Below are positions 23,086 through 32,173 of a DNA stretch of 64,000 nucleotides, piece after piece. Position numbers and translations under genes: made by a program. The stretch lies in the NCBI GenBank assembly GCA_966112615.1, contig CBHWDO010000008.1, positions 1 through 64,000 of the forward strand, in the 5' to 3' direction. Under the pieces are notes generated by a model. It was not told the DNA's origin, ran no database searches, and saw only the letters and a program-made list of their open reading frames with translations. This DNA comes from Flavitalea sp966112615 (lineage in GTDB: Bacteria > Bacteroidota > Bacteroidia > Chitinophagales > Chitinophagaceae). Each line of letters opens with the position of its first letter. Position 1 is the first letter of the stretch.

Positions 23086-23114
23086 GGTTGACTCGAAAGG
23101 GTCAACCTTTTTTT
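23086..23114 (+). terminator. Intrinsic terminator after pafA
   Basis: GGTTGAC (23086-23092), loop tcgaaagg, GTCAACC (23101-23107), then a run of T. Confidence 0.85.
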
Positions 23115-23173
23115 ATTGGTGGTTATGTGTAAAGTGCAGTCTGTGATTATATTTATGGAAATATCCCTTAGTC

Positions 23174-26020
23174 ATGATATTAACGAAAGTCTTCAAACAA
23201 ACATCAGCAGTTTTGTTGCTGCTGACTGTTGTGCTTACTAACGCTGATGCACAAACGAACTTATCAGAAAACATCCCGGTCGATTCAAAAGTGAAGATCG
23301 GAAAGCTTGAGAATGGCCTGACCTATTATATTCGTGAAAACAAGCGGCCCGAGAAGAAAGTAGAGCTGCGACTGGTGGTGAATGCAGGTTCCATCAATGA
23401 AGATGATGATCAGCAGGGACTCGCGCATATGGCCGAGCATATGGCGTTCAACGGAACGAAGAACTTCAAGAAGAATGAAATTGTAACCTTTCTGCAGGAT
23501 ATAGGTGTGGGCTTTGGAAGCGACCTGAATGCCTATACCAGTTTCGATGAAACAGTGTATATCCTTCCCATTCCAACAGATAAGAAAGAGAATATCGAGA
23601 AAGGATTCCAGGTGCTGGAAGATTGGGCGCACCAGGTAACTTATCTTGATGAAGACATCAACAGTGAAAGAGCGATCATCCTGGAAGAAAGTCGTTTGGG
23701 TAAAGGAGCGTTCGACAGGATGTTCAAGAAAGTCTATCCGAAATTATTCACCGGTTCAAAATATGCGAACAGGTTGCCGATCGGGGAAGATAGTATCATC
23801 AAGAGTTTCAAGCCGGATGTGATCAGGAAATATTATAAGGATTGGTATCGTCCTGATTTGATGGCGGTGATTGTAGTAGGAGATATCGATCCTGCAATGG
23901 CAGAGCAGATGGTGAAGAAACATTTCTCTACGTTGAAGCCAGTTGCGAATCCAAGAGCAAGAGAATCATTTGATGTGCCTGCCTATGCATCGAGTGATGC
24001 AGTGATCGCAACAGATAAGGAAGCCACTGAATTTAATGTATCGGTGAATTATCCAGCATTCAAAGACAAGCCTGCCACAACGTTGGAAGGCTATCGCGAT
24101 ATGATGATCGAGAACCTGTACACTTCGATGTTCAATCAAAGATTACAGGAAGTAACGCAGAAAGAGAATGCACCATTCATTTATGGATATGTAGGATTTG
24201 ATTCCTATGCCAGAGGGTATAAATCATTCAATGCACTGGTAGGAACCGGGAACAATGATCCACGGAAAGGACTGGATGGATTGATGGAAGAGATCGAAAG
24301 AGTGAAGCGATATGGATTTACAGAAGCAGAGCTGGAGCGTGCGAAGAAATCCATGCTGACCAATTATGAAAGAAGTTATAACAACCGGGAGAAAACGGAG
24401 TCAGGAAATTTTGTGCAGGAGTATGTTGGCAATTTTCTCCAGCATGAGCCCATCCCTGGTATTGAAGCAGAATTCAATTATGCAAAGTCGATGTTACCTT
24501 CAATCACACTGGCTGAAGTGAATAAGATGTCGGATTCATTTCGTGATAAGAAGAATGAGTTTGTATATGTGATGGGTCCGGAGTCATCATCACTTCCTGC
24601 AGAAAAAGAATTGCTGGCGATGGTGGATGCGAAAGAAAAAGCAGACATCAAACCATATGAAGAGAATGTGATTGCCAGTTCCTTGCTGGAAGCAGAACCA
24701 AAAGCAGGCAGGGTGTTGAGCAAAACTACCAATGCAGCATTGGGTACAACAGAATTGAAATTGTCGAATGGTGTAACAGTAACACTCAAGCCAACCACTT
24801 TCAAAGACGACCAGGTATTGATGGGTGCAAGAAGGGCAGGAGGACAGAATGGTTATGGTGTGAAAGATATGTACAATGCGCAGTATGCAACGCAGGTGGT
24901 AGGAACGATGGGGATCGGAAGTTTTAGTCCAACCGACCTGAAGAAAATGCTAGCCGGTAAATCAGTCAGCGTAACACCAACCATCGGACAGATCTCTGAA
25001 GGCGTGAATGGAAATTCCAGTGTAAAGGATATTGAGACCATGTTGCAGTTGACACATTTGTATTTCACTTCACCAAGAAAAGATTCCTCCCTGTTCAAAT
25101 CATTTGTACAGAAGAACAAAGCGCAATTTGCTAACATAGGTGCGGACCCGCAGACCAGCTTTATTGATACGATGTATAAGGTGATGTACAATAACAATCC
25201 GCTGGCACCGGCTGTGGTACCAAAGCCAGAGTTCTTTGATAAAGTGGATATGGACCGTGCTGTACAGATCTATAAGGAAAGGTTCAGTGATGTAAATGGA
25301 ATGCACTTTGTGTTTGTCGGAAGTTTTAAGGAAAATGAAATTGTTCCGATGATCGAAAAGTATATTGGATCATTGCCATCCACTTCAAAGAAATTCACTT
25401 TCACTGACAACAAGGTAAGACCAATCAGTGGTAAGAAAGAACTCGAAGTATACAAAGGAAAAGAAGAGCAGAGTTTGATCTTATCATTCTATACCGGTGA
25501 ATTACCCTATTCACAGGAAATGGATATCAAGATGAGGGCGGTGAGTGAAGTATTGAATATCCGCATCATTGAAGAGCTGCGTGAAAAGATCCAGGGCATT
25601 TATGGTGGCGGAACCTTTGTACAATTCGAGAAGTATCCATACTCCAGGTTCAACATGATCCTGCAATTGCCCTGCGGTCCTGAGAAAGTGGATACGCTAA
25701 TCAAAGCAGTGAACAAAGAGTTCGAAGACATCGTGAAGAAAGGTCCCGATAAATCCTACCTCGACAAAGTAAAGAAGCAGTGGATCGAATCCTACCGCAC
25801 CAATGTAAAAGAAAATGGAGTCTGGCTCAACCAATTGCTGGACGCGCGTTTCAAAGGACTTGATATGAAGTACTTCACGAACTACGAATCGTACGTCAAC
25901 AAGTTAACCCCAGCAGATGTACAAGCCGCAGCGAAAGTATTGCTGGCCGGGAATAACAGATTTGTTGCGGTGTTGAAGCCGGAGAAGTATAAGGGGGAAG
26001 AGAGGAAGAAGGGTTTTTGA
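23174..26020 (+). CDS. Secreted M16 (insulinase/pitrilysin) peptidase, tandem domains
   Basis: Zinc metallopeptidase of 948 residues with a signal peptide (about 1-27, ending ADAQ). The inverted zinc motif HMAEH is at 85-89, with the third ligand Glu expected in SERAIILEE about 75 residues on; two M16 domain pairs follow, the second pair catalytically inactive as usual (RLQEVTQ, then FVGSFKENEI). Such proteins degrade peptides in the periplasm. Followed by the AT-rich island; its 3' end marks the return to normal core composition on the left. Confidence 0.93.
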   Translation: MILTKVFKQTSAVLLLLTVVLTNADAQTNLSENIPVDSKVKIGKLENGLTYYIRENKRPEKKVELRLVVNAGSINEDDDQQGLAHMAEHMAFNGTKNFKKNEIVTFLQDIGVGFGSDLNAYTSFDETVYILPIPTDKKENIEKGFQVLEDWAHQVTYLDEDINSERAIILEESRLGKGAFDRMFKKVYPKLFTGSKYANRLPIGEDSIIKSFKPDVIRKYYKDWYRPDLMAVIVVGDIDPAMAEQMVKKHFSTLKPVANPRARESFDVPAYASSDAVIATDKEATEFNVSVNYPAFKDKPATTLEGYRDMMIENLYTSMFNQRLQEVTQKENAPFIYGYVGFDSYARGYKSFNALVGTGNNDPRKGLDGLMEEIERVKRYGFTEAELERAKKSMLTNYERSYNNREKTESGNFVQEYVGNFLQHEPIPGIEAEFNYAKSMLPSITLAEVNKMSDSFRDKKNEFVYVMGPESSSLPAEKELLAMVDAKEKADIKPYEENVIASSLLEAEPKAGRVLSKTTNAALGTTELKLSNGVTVTLKPTTFKDDQVLMGARRAGGQNGYGVKDMYNAQYATQVVGTMGIGSFSPTDLKKMLAGKSVSVTPTIGQISEGVNGNSSVKDIETMLQLTHLYFTSPRKDSSLFKSFVQKNKAQFANIGADPQTSFIDTMYKVMYNNNPLAPAVVPKPEFFDKVDMDRAVQIYKERFSDVNGMHFVFVGSFKENEIVPMIEKYIGSLPSTSKKFTFTDNKVRPISGKKELEVYKGKEEQSLILSFYTGELPYSQEMDIKMRAVSEVLNIRIIEELREKIQGIYGGGTFVQFEKYPYSRFNMILQLPCGPEKVDTLIKAVNKEFEDIVKKGPDKSYLDKVKKQWIESYRTNVKENGVWLNQLLDARFKGLDMKYFTNYESYVNKLTPADVQAAAKVLLAGNNRFVAVLKPEKYKGEERKKGF

Positions 26021-26079
26021 TATGAAGACTTGAAGAGGTGAAGATTTGGAGAGCACCGGAGTTTTACTAGAATTATTTA

Positions 26080-26649
26080 ATGATCTATAATAGTCTAGAT
26101 TTTTATATGAATTTATCTATGTTAAAATCGTGTTTTTGCAAATTTGCTTTGTTTATATTAATTATAAGTTCGCCCATTTTTTCATTTAGTCAAAAGGTTT
26201 CAATTGATGAAATAATTGCCTTAAGAATCAAGTCTTTAGCAAATGTTGAGGAGTATTTGACAGTTAAGGGTTGGCAATTAACGGAGGCAAATGAACCTAT
26301 AGATGGTAGGTTGGGGTGGGCAACATTCGCTTATGAGAAAAGTTCCATAAGTGATAAGGCCTTATCATTTATTACATATTATTATGACAACAATTCATCT
26401 ATTTTTAATAGAATAAATATCCAAGTAAATAGTAGTAGTGTATATAGTTCATTTATTTCTAGATTAAAAACACTTGGTTACAAAGTTTCCTCTTCTAATG
26501 TCAGCGAAGGCAAAATTGTAAAAATTTACAAAGGAAAAAACATTACGATAGAAGTGAAGATTGGAACACATCAGGATGATTTAGTAACTAAAACAACCTA
26601 TCAGTTTTTCATTTGCGATAGTTTTGATTATTCATTACAATTTGAATAG
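26080..26649 (+). CDS. Secreted hypothetical protein
   Basis: Not recognised. An N-terminal signal peptide ends about SFSQ; the mature part is mixed alpha/beta and contains LTVKGWQLTEANEP and YKGKNITIEVKIG. Later ATGs at 26107 and 26119 also precede the hydrophobic segment, and the shortest (MLKSCFCKF) gives the most ordinary signal peptide. First gene of the AT-rich island, with codon use to match. Function unknown. Confidence 0.5.
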   Translation: MIYNSLDFYMNLSMLKSCFCKFALFILIISSPIFSFSQKVSIDEIIALRIKSLANVEEYLTVKGWQLTEANEPIDGRLGWATFAYEKSSISDKALSFITYYYDNNSSIFNRINIQVNSSSVYSSFISRLKTLGYKVSSSNVSEGKIVKIYKGKNITIEVKIGTHQDDLVTKTTYQFFICDSFDYSLQFE

Positions 26650-26723
26650 TTTGTTTTTGTTTTATTTTTTAAAATTTTATCTCTTTGAATCAATCCATAA
26701 TGGAATAATTTCAACTTAGAATA

Positions 26724-27453
26724 ATGGGAAAAAAATATGGTAAACATCTTGTAAATAAAACTTTTAAGTTTCGATTTTCTAAATATCAGACTTTAGGATC
26801 ACCAGATGCTGAAACTGATAAAATTCTGGATAAAGTATTTGTCGATACAGGGGCGCTAGAAGTTTTACAAGATGTTGATAATTCTAAATGTATAATTGTT
26901 GGTAGAACAGGATCTGGGAAATCTGCACGCAGAAGTTGCGTATTCTCAAGAAAGGCTCAATGCTTTAGAAGATGAATGGGCTGATAATTATGGAGATATA
27001 TCAAAACTGTATAATTTTTTATTTGGAATTCACAATGGTTTTAATATAATTAATATTAGAGAAGAGCATTTTAGTAACATTCTTTTTGAGTTAGATATTA
27101 AAAAAACTTTCAAGGGGCCATTGTATACTATTTGTGAAAAATGGAAAAATTCCGAATTGAAACCTCAGGATTTTAAGGAGTTTATTTCTGAAATACTTTT
27201 TATATTTTATAGAATCGGAATTATCGGAATAAAAAGAAAGCCTGAATTAAGACCAGAGTTTTTCTATAATAGCGAAGTTGTTATCCATTCTTCTGATTTT
27301 GACAGGAATGTTAAGATTTATGTCCATAAGGCGTTATTTTCTGCTTTAAAAATTAATAGTAAAGAGCAAGAGGTAGATTTTAATAGCTTTTTTCATAAAA
27401 GATTTGGCTATAAGTCCTTATCCTATTTTTACCAATTCTCTAATTCTCTATAA
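26724..27453 (+). pseudogene. Remnant of a P-loop ATPase (Sll1717-like), internal deletion and frameshift
   Basis: The first frame (26724 to about 26925) encodes a typical start with FVDTG and Walker A GRTGSGKSA. The reading then continues only in another frame (from about 26922 to 27453), encoding YSQERLNALEDEW and a C-terminal portion ending near FFHKRFGYKS. Homologous ATPases I know of have several hundred residues between these parts, including Walker B; here both halves meet within a few bases. This fits an internal deletion that also shifted frame. The intact relatives are often near defence genes. Family assignment is moderate. Confidence 0.65.
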
Positions 27454-27763
27454 TTTCTGAAACTCAATCGTTGATAAGAAAAGAAGTGAATAGTTTTTCG
27501 AAATAAAGATTCTTGTCTTGCATAACTTTCATCACAAGTATTATAAGACGATTAGGATATTCACAAGCTTTTTATATTTTAGATGTGCAATAAAGACAAG
27601 GGCTTTACTAAAGTTTATTTAAGAGAAACCCTTCGGCTTTTGCATTTGAATTGAGCTTATGTAAATTCGCTAAAGAAAAACAAAAGGTACGGCTATATTC
27701 CAGCAGTAATAGGAATTTTATTTACAGCCTTTCCAAAGGCTCGGACGTTAGCAACAATAAAAT
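27454..27763. other. Intergenic, no gene
   Basis: 310 AT-rich bases. They contain partly complementary segments around 27596-27640 (aagggctttac and gaaacccttcggct) and an isolated cggacgttagc just before the next gene that superficially resembles an integron core site. No open frame with codon bias and no clear promoter. Confidence 0.4.
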
Positions 27764-29167
27764 ATGGACAAATTATTTAAAACACACAAGGAGCTCACCG
27801 AAGACGATTTTAAGACTCTCTGGGAAAAAGGTCTTTTTGTATTTGATGCAAATGTTCTCTTGGATTTGTATAGACTTCCAGAGACAGCACGTAATGATCT
27901 GTTAAATATACTTTCGGACAAAAAAATTAAAAATAGAATTTGGCTTCCTTTTCAGGTTAGCTTAGAATTTATTTATAATAAATTAGAAGCAATTGGTGAT
28001 CAAAAAAATAAATATAACGCAGTTAGAGAGATAATTAACGATGCGATTTCACAAACAGAAACTATTTATACAGAATTACAAAAAAAACTTTCGGAGTTAC
28101 AACTAAAAAAAAGACATTCAACAATTAATCCAGATCCTTTTGTTAATGATGAGCTATTTAAATCCACGAATAAAATTCTAAATGATTTTTTAAAAGAGCT
28201 AATTGAGTTAGACAAAAAACAGCCCGACGTTAATGATAAAGATGTAATTCAAAAACAAGTTTTTGAATTGTTTGAAAGAAAAATTGGTAAACCATATTCT
28301 AAAGAAGAATTAGAAGCTATATATAAGGAAGGTGAACTTAGATATAAAGATAATATACCTCCTGGTTACAAAGACAAAGCGAAAGAAGGTTATTACATGT
28401 ACGAAGACAAAAAATTTATTAGAAAATTTGGAGACTTGGTTGTATGGAAAGAGATTATAAAAAAGTGTAATGATGACAAATTAGAGTATATAATTCTAAT
28501 TACTGGAGATAGTAAAGAAGACTGGTGGCAAGAAAAGAGAGGGAAAAAAATAGGTCCTCGATATGAACTATTAAATGAAGTATATTTTGAAGCGAATACA
28601 GTCAAATTATTTCATATGTATGATACATCAAACTTCATGCAATACTCAAGGAAATATTTAGACATAAATGTTAATGATCAATCAATTGTTGAAACAAAAG
28701 ATCTATTAGAATTTTCGAAATCGTATAGCCTAAATGATACAATTAGTAACGGAATATTACCAATTAAGCAAATTCTAAATAAAGAAGTTGCTCTATTCCC
28801 TAGTTTGAAACTTAGATACTCTAGTAAAATTCCTCAAACTCAATATTTACTAATACCCCAGGAAGAAATGCATTTAATATTGATGGAAATATTTTCAAAT
28901 GCAGCCAAATATTCTTCAGATAAAATTGTAAGTTCTCGAACATTTTGGGCAGGAGAATACCTTGTTTTAAGATTTAAAAACAATATGACTTCAGAAAGCT
29001 ATGAAGAAATTAGCACTAGAGGATTAGGTCAAAAATTTATAATAGATGTTATGGATCAGTATGGACTTGTTAAGATAACAAAGACAACGGATACCTTCAA
29101 AATAGCTTTGTTCTTTGATAAAAAATATACTTTGCCTAATAAAAATATGGCTTCAAGTGGGGCTTGA
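27764..29167 (+). CDS. PIN-like nuclease fused to GHKL-type ATPase domain
   Basis: 467 residues in two parts. The N-terminal part (1-300) is a PIN_8-like nuclease: FVFDANVLLDLY (Asp28), FQVSLEF (Glu68), FGDLVVW (Asp224) and ITGDSKEDWW (Asp249) give the four acidic metal ligands, with a helical insert between. The C-terminal part (about 365-455) resembles a histidine-kinase-like ATPase: N-box MEIFSNAAKYS (Glu375, Asn379) and G-box STRGLGQKFI (418-425); the DxGxG motif is not obvious (RFKNNM). No transmembrane segment. Likely cytoplasmic RNase-type effector controlled by nucleotide binding; the function is inferred. Sits between the ATPase remnant and the ADP-ribosyltransferase-like gene. Confidence 0.7.
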   Translation: MDKLFKTHKELTEDDFKTLWEKGLFVFDANVLLDLYRLPETARNDLLNILSDKKIKNRIWLPFQVSLEFIYNKLEAIGDQKNKYNAVREIINDAISQTETIYTELQKKLSELQLKKRHSTINPDPFVNDELFKSTNKILNDFLKELIELDKKQPDVNDKDVIQKQVFELFERKIGKPYSKEELEAIYKEGELRYKDNIPPGYKDKAKEGYYMYEDKKFIRKFGDLVVWKEIIKKCNDDKLEYIILITGDSKEDWWQEKRGKKIGPRYELLNEVYFEANTVKLFHMYDTSNFMQYSRKYLDINVNDQSIVETKDLLEFSKSYSLNDTISNGILPIKQILNKEVALFPSLKLRYSSKIPQTQYLLIPQEEMHLILMEIFSNAAKYSSDKIVSSRTFWAGEYLVLRFKNNMTSESYEEISTRGLGQKFIIDVMDQYGLVKITKTTDTFKIALFFDKKYTLPNKNMASSGA

Positions 29168-29349
29168 CCTATCAGTCATTATATTAATGAGCATATGGAT
29201 TTTGAGCTTGACGATTATAATTTAACCTTTAAAAGTTATCTTCAATAAAGTGATTCAAATAAAATTTGTTTTATGCTGGATAATTATTAATTCTTCACCT
29301 GCAGCATTACTCGAAAGATTTATTTATTAAAGAATGTCAAATCTTGAAT

Positions 29350-29769
29350 ATGGAATTATATCATGGTACTGACAAATCAACTGCAGAAAATATTGTATCT
29401 ATTCCAAACTTTATTGACCGTCGAAAAGGCGGCGGTGAATTAGGTATGGGCTTTTATACAAGTAATAATCCTTTTGTAGTAGCTATTTGGGCAAAGGGAC
29501 GTTTTGGTGAAAGTGACGCATCTGTTGTTGAATTTGAAATTAATAATAATAGCCTTTTAAAATTGGATGTTTACCTTGTAAAAAAACGTGACAAAGTTTA
29601 CAATCGGTGGAGACAAATTCTCTCCTTGAGACAAAGATTAACGTACTTATTCAATAGGGATATTGTCATGGCTCCGTTTGCAATTATCGACGTCTGTATA
29701 CAATATAAGTTTGAAAGTCAAGATGCAGAAGATTTAATCAATGATTCAAAAAAGAAGTTGGCTCTATGA
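29350..29769 (+). CDS. ADP-ribosyltransferase-like protein (DUF3990 type)
   Basis: 139 residues from ATG 29350. The start LYHGTDKSTAENI and GELGMGFYTSNNPFVVAIWAKG follow the His...Tyr pattern of DUF3990/PARP-like folds; a later Glu (VVEFEI) could complete H-Y-E. Such small proteins are often toxins. It overlaps the next gene by four bases (ATGA), so the two are translated together, as toxin-antitoxin or effector-immunity pairs are. The in-frame TTG at 29344 is a weaker start. Confidence 0.6.
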   Translation: MELYHGTDKSTAENIVSIPNFIDRRKGGGELGMGFYTSNNPFVVAIWAKGRFGESDASVVEFEINNNSLLKLDVYLVKKRDKVYNRWRQILSLRQRLTYLFNRDIVMAPFAIIDVCIQYKFESQDAEDLINDSKKKLAL

Positions 29770-30353
29770 AAAGGCAAAAGACGGTATTTCAAATGACTTT
29801 TGTTCAAAACAGGAATGAAGATCTTAGCGTAACGTTTTCCTCTGAACAGCCGAAAATGGAATTGCAATCGATTTTATTTTTCATCCCTTTATATTACACA
29901 CTAACTAAAACCGATAACCTTATTAAGTATCTTAAAGAAAGTGATATTGTTATTCCTTTTTCAATTAATGGAAAGGTGGTGAACCTTCCAGCTAAGGTCA
30001 ATTTCCCGTTTATAAAAGTTGATATTGGAAAATATGCAGATAGAAAGCTTGAAATGTTATTTATCATTGGTGTAAATAATCCCCAGCTAGTTGAAAAGGA
30101 ATTGAATAAGTTGAAGTCTAAGTATATACTTAACTGGTTTAAGGAAAATTTGAATTATATAAGTAAGTATACAAATACTGATTTTGTTACCTTCAACTAT
30201 ATTGGTAAATGGGAGCAAATAGATAAAGCAAACACAAAATTTTTAGCACTTATCCCTTTAATTACTCGTGAATTAAGTTTGTTGTTATGGGAGCTAAGAA
30301 TTTTTCCAGTTGGGTTTACTCCAAAATATGGAGATTTAAATAAAAAATATTAA
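29766..30353 (+). CDS. Hypothetical partner of the ADP-ribosyltransferase-like gene
   Basis: Not recognised. 195 residues, soluble, without signal peptide; contains MTFVQNRNEDLSVTFSS at the start and a Lys-rich middle (LVEKELNKLKSKYILNW). The 4-base overlap with the upstream gene is the main clue and suggests a partner or antidote, but no known antitoxin fold could be identified. Confidence 0.55.
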   Translation: MKRQKTVFQMTFVQNRNEDLSVTFSSEQPKMELQSILFFIPLYYTLTKTDNLIKYLKESDIVIPFSINGKVVNLPAKVNFPFIKVDIGKYADRKLEMLFIIGVNNPQLVEKELNKLKSKYILNWFKENLNYISKYTNTDFVTFNYIGKWEQIDKANTKFLALIPLITRELSLLLWELRIFPVGFTPKYGDLNKKY

Positions 30354-30706
30354 CAATGTACAATATCGGTATTTTGCAATGATGGATTACTGATTAAACC
30401 TTCTTAATACAAAACTTTCTTTTGCGCAAAAAAACACTACAATTAGGATTGAGACCTTGACAAATCAAGAAACTTTGTATTTTTTCGATTTGATTTTGAT
30501 TAATTTATCAAAGCTTTAAGTTGCCCATCTTCGCCGAAACGGATTAGGTATTTTCAAACAAAATTGAAGTGTTAAGGGAATTACCCTTAAAGACGGGCGT
30601 TTCGATTTTAAATTAAACACGTCTAAATGTAATAATTAATAGTAAATCAAAATCATACTACTTTGGAAGAAAATTTAAACCATGATAGTTGGTGTGATTG
30701 AGTGAT
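30354..30706. other. Intergenic, hairpins only
   Basis: 353 AT-rich bases without a gene. Notable are the palindrome TTAAGGG-aatta-CCCTTAA (30572-30590) flanked by CGAAACG (about 30535) and CGTTTCG (about 30598), which could form a nested stem. It may be a terminator region for the preceding pair or a relic of an excised gene. Confidence 0.4.
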
Positions 30707-31084
30707 TTAGAATTTATTATTAAATGTCAGCTGCCGATTATTACTTCCATCAGAATTCATAATCCAAAGAGTTCCATTTTGCGTATTATATTTTGTTATG
30801 TCATAATCCATTTTACTATATACTATCTCGCCCAATTTTGAGATGGAATATGTTACTGCAGAAGAGGAAAGCTTTATTCCTTTACTATTCAAAGAATTAT
30901 TTACCCAAATTCCATAAGATTCAAAATATATTTTCCCATCTAGTAATCTTGGGTACCTGGAATCAAATCCATTCCGGGAATATTGAACCTGCGCATTGGC
31001 ATCTTTATCCATTTGGAAAATTTCGGTATTGCTATTCACATATTTAGTGAAGTATATCTGTAAGCTCCCCCAATCTTCGGCCAT
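30707..31084 (-). pseudogene. Fragment of a TolB-like beta-propeller protein
   Basis: 125 residues resembling propeller blades: IYFTKYVNSNTEIFQMD, YPRLLDGKIYFES and TLWIMNSDGSNNRQLTFNN, the last being the classical WD40-like TolB repeat. Intact family members have a signal peptide and about 300 residues; here the frame upstream is closed after nine codons, so it is a truncated relic or a very short derivative. Orientation is opposite to the flanking genes. Confidence 0.5.
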
Positions 31085-31158
31085 TTGAAGGTTAGGTTTA
31101 AAAGATTTATATTATATCTTGAGTTTTACAATAATCTTCTTAATTAACCATCTCACTT

Positions 31159-31797
31159 ATGGATAAAATTGTTGATGGGGTATCAAAAATATTTTCTCAT
31201 CTGGCAAGAGACATTCAAAATTATATAATTACTGGACTTATTATTATTGGAGAATTATACTTGTTAGACTACTATTACAATGACGGAAATATATTTTTCA
31301 CTATTAATCAGTTTAAATATGTAAGTGCTATAATTATCATCTCAGCTTATATTTTTGGCCATATTTGCCTTGGCTTTTTTTCCCTTGTGTTAGAATTGGG
31401 AAATATTGAAAATTGGATTTCAAGAAAGATGTTTACTAAAAGATTTAAAGGGATTGAAAAAATATCTGATGAGACCGTTTTTATTGAAAAGGCAAAGCTG
31501 CTTTTGCAAAACAGGGATATTTATTTTCACTTTATTGAAAGAAATGTAAACCTAGCAACACTGAGGTGGAACTATACCTCCGCATTTATAATTTGTTTTG
31601 GGGCCAATATTATCTTTTATCTTTTCGTTGAAAATCATAGGTTCATTCTTATAGTAGGTTTAATTTCTCTTTGTGTTGCTGTATTTCTATTTATTCTTCA
31701 TGTTATTACTGTAAAAGAAAATACATTTCAAATAAATGAGTTAATTAAGATTTTAATGAAAAAAGACGAAACACAAGGTCCAACTGATAGCCAATAA
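31159..31797 (+). CDS. Four-helix membrane protein, unknown
   Basis: Not recognised. 212 residues with hydrophobic helices at about 23-38, 54-76, 140-158 and 160-182, separated by a charged cytoplasmic-type loop containing NRDIYFHFIERNVNLATLRWNY. The middle loop with an Arg/Asn-rich signature is like membrane proteins found with conflict systems, but no family can be named. A weak palindrome ATAGGGC / GCCCTAT follows the stop (31799-31824), without a T run. Confidence 0.55.
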   Translation: MDKIVDGVSKIFSHLARDIQNYIITGLIIIGELYLLDYYYNDGNIFFTINQFKYVSAIIIISAYIFGHICLGFFSLVLELGNIENWISRKMFTKRFKGIEKISDETVFIEKAKLLLQNRDIYFHFIERNVNLATLRWNYTSAFIICFGANIIFYLFVENHRFILIVGLISLCVAVFLFILHVITVKENTFQINELIKILMKKDETQGPTDSQ

Positions 31798-31864
31798 AAT
31801 AGGGCACAACTCCTTGCGCCCTATTCTCCACGTCTCCGTGTTTTGAACTCTTCACGACTTCATT

Positions 31865-32173
31865 TTATCCTAATCCTGGACCACTCAAATTTCCTCTGTC
31901 CAGTCTCTTTTCACTTGGTAAGCGTTCGAGATCGGAATCTAATGGACCTACATCACCATAACCGGTGTCACCGGTTGCGGTGCGCTGACTGCTGCCGGCA
32001 CCACTGGTGTTGCGCTCGTTTATGGCCCTGGTACGATCACTTGATTCGTCCTGGTCATCACTGGTGGAACGGGTCTGTTGATCCTGGTCATTCAGTTGAT
32101 CATTTTGATCATCCCAATTTTGATTACTCTGTTGTCCTTTTTCTGGTTGAAAATCTCTATTTCTGTCTGTCAT
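31865..32173 (-). CDS. Disordered hydrophilic protein
   Basis: Not recognised. 102 residues almost without hydrophobic positions; rich in Asp, Gln, Ser, Arg, with repeats of DQND/DDQDE type and a Gly-rich end. Likely intrinsically disordered, comparable to stress-associated hydrophilins. Overlaps the upstream gene by 17 bases, so they are co-translated. Confidence 0.55.
   Translation of the reverse strand: MTDRNRDFQPEKGQQSNQNWDDQNDQLNDQDQQTRSTSDDQDESSDRTRAINERNTSGAGSSQRTATGDTGYGDVGPLDSDLERLPSEKRLDRGNLSGPGLG

Larger units (their letters stand above)
26021..31862. other. AT-rich accessory island
   Basis: Base composition drops visibly in GC between the M16 gene and about 31.8 kb, and gene density falls with non-coding gaps of 180-350 bases. 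The content is hypothetical, broken or conflict-related genes in mixed orientation. The edges carry degenerate related sequences in opposite orientation (ATGAAGACTTGAAGAG at about 26022 and its near complement at about 31844-31862), which belong to a low-complexity repeat type also present at 80-115. No integrase, transposase or tRNA is seen, so a mobile nature is inferred only from composition and content. Confidence 0.6.

Noticed and set aside
27700..27763. Integron attC-like end (cggacgttagc) before the PIN-GHKL gene
   Set aside because: No matching complementary core at the other end, no integrase, and no second site around neighbouring genes.
29168..29248. Same-frame continuation of 26 codons after the stop of the PIN-GHKL gene
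   Set aside because: Too short to exceed chance in AT-rich DNA; it reads protein-like, but nothing shows that it is translated or was part of the gene.
31799..31824. Terminator after the four-helix membrane protein gene
   Set aside because: The ATAGGGC/GCCCTAT stem has a 12-base loop and no T run.
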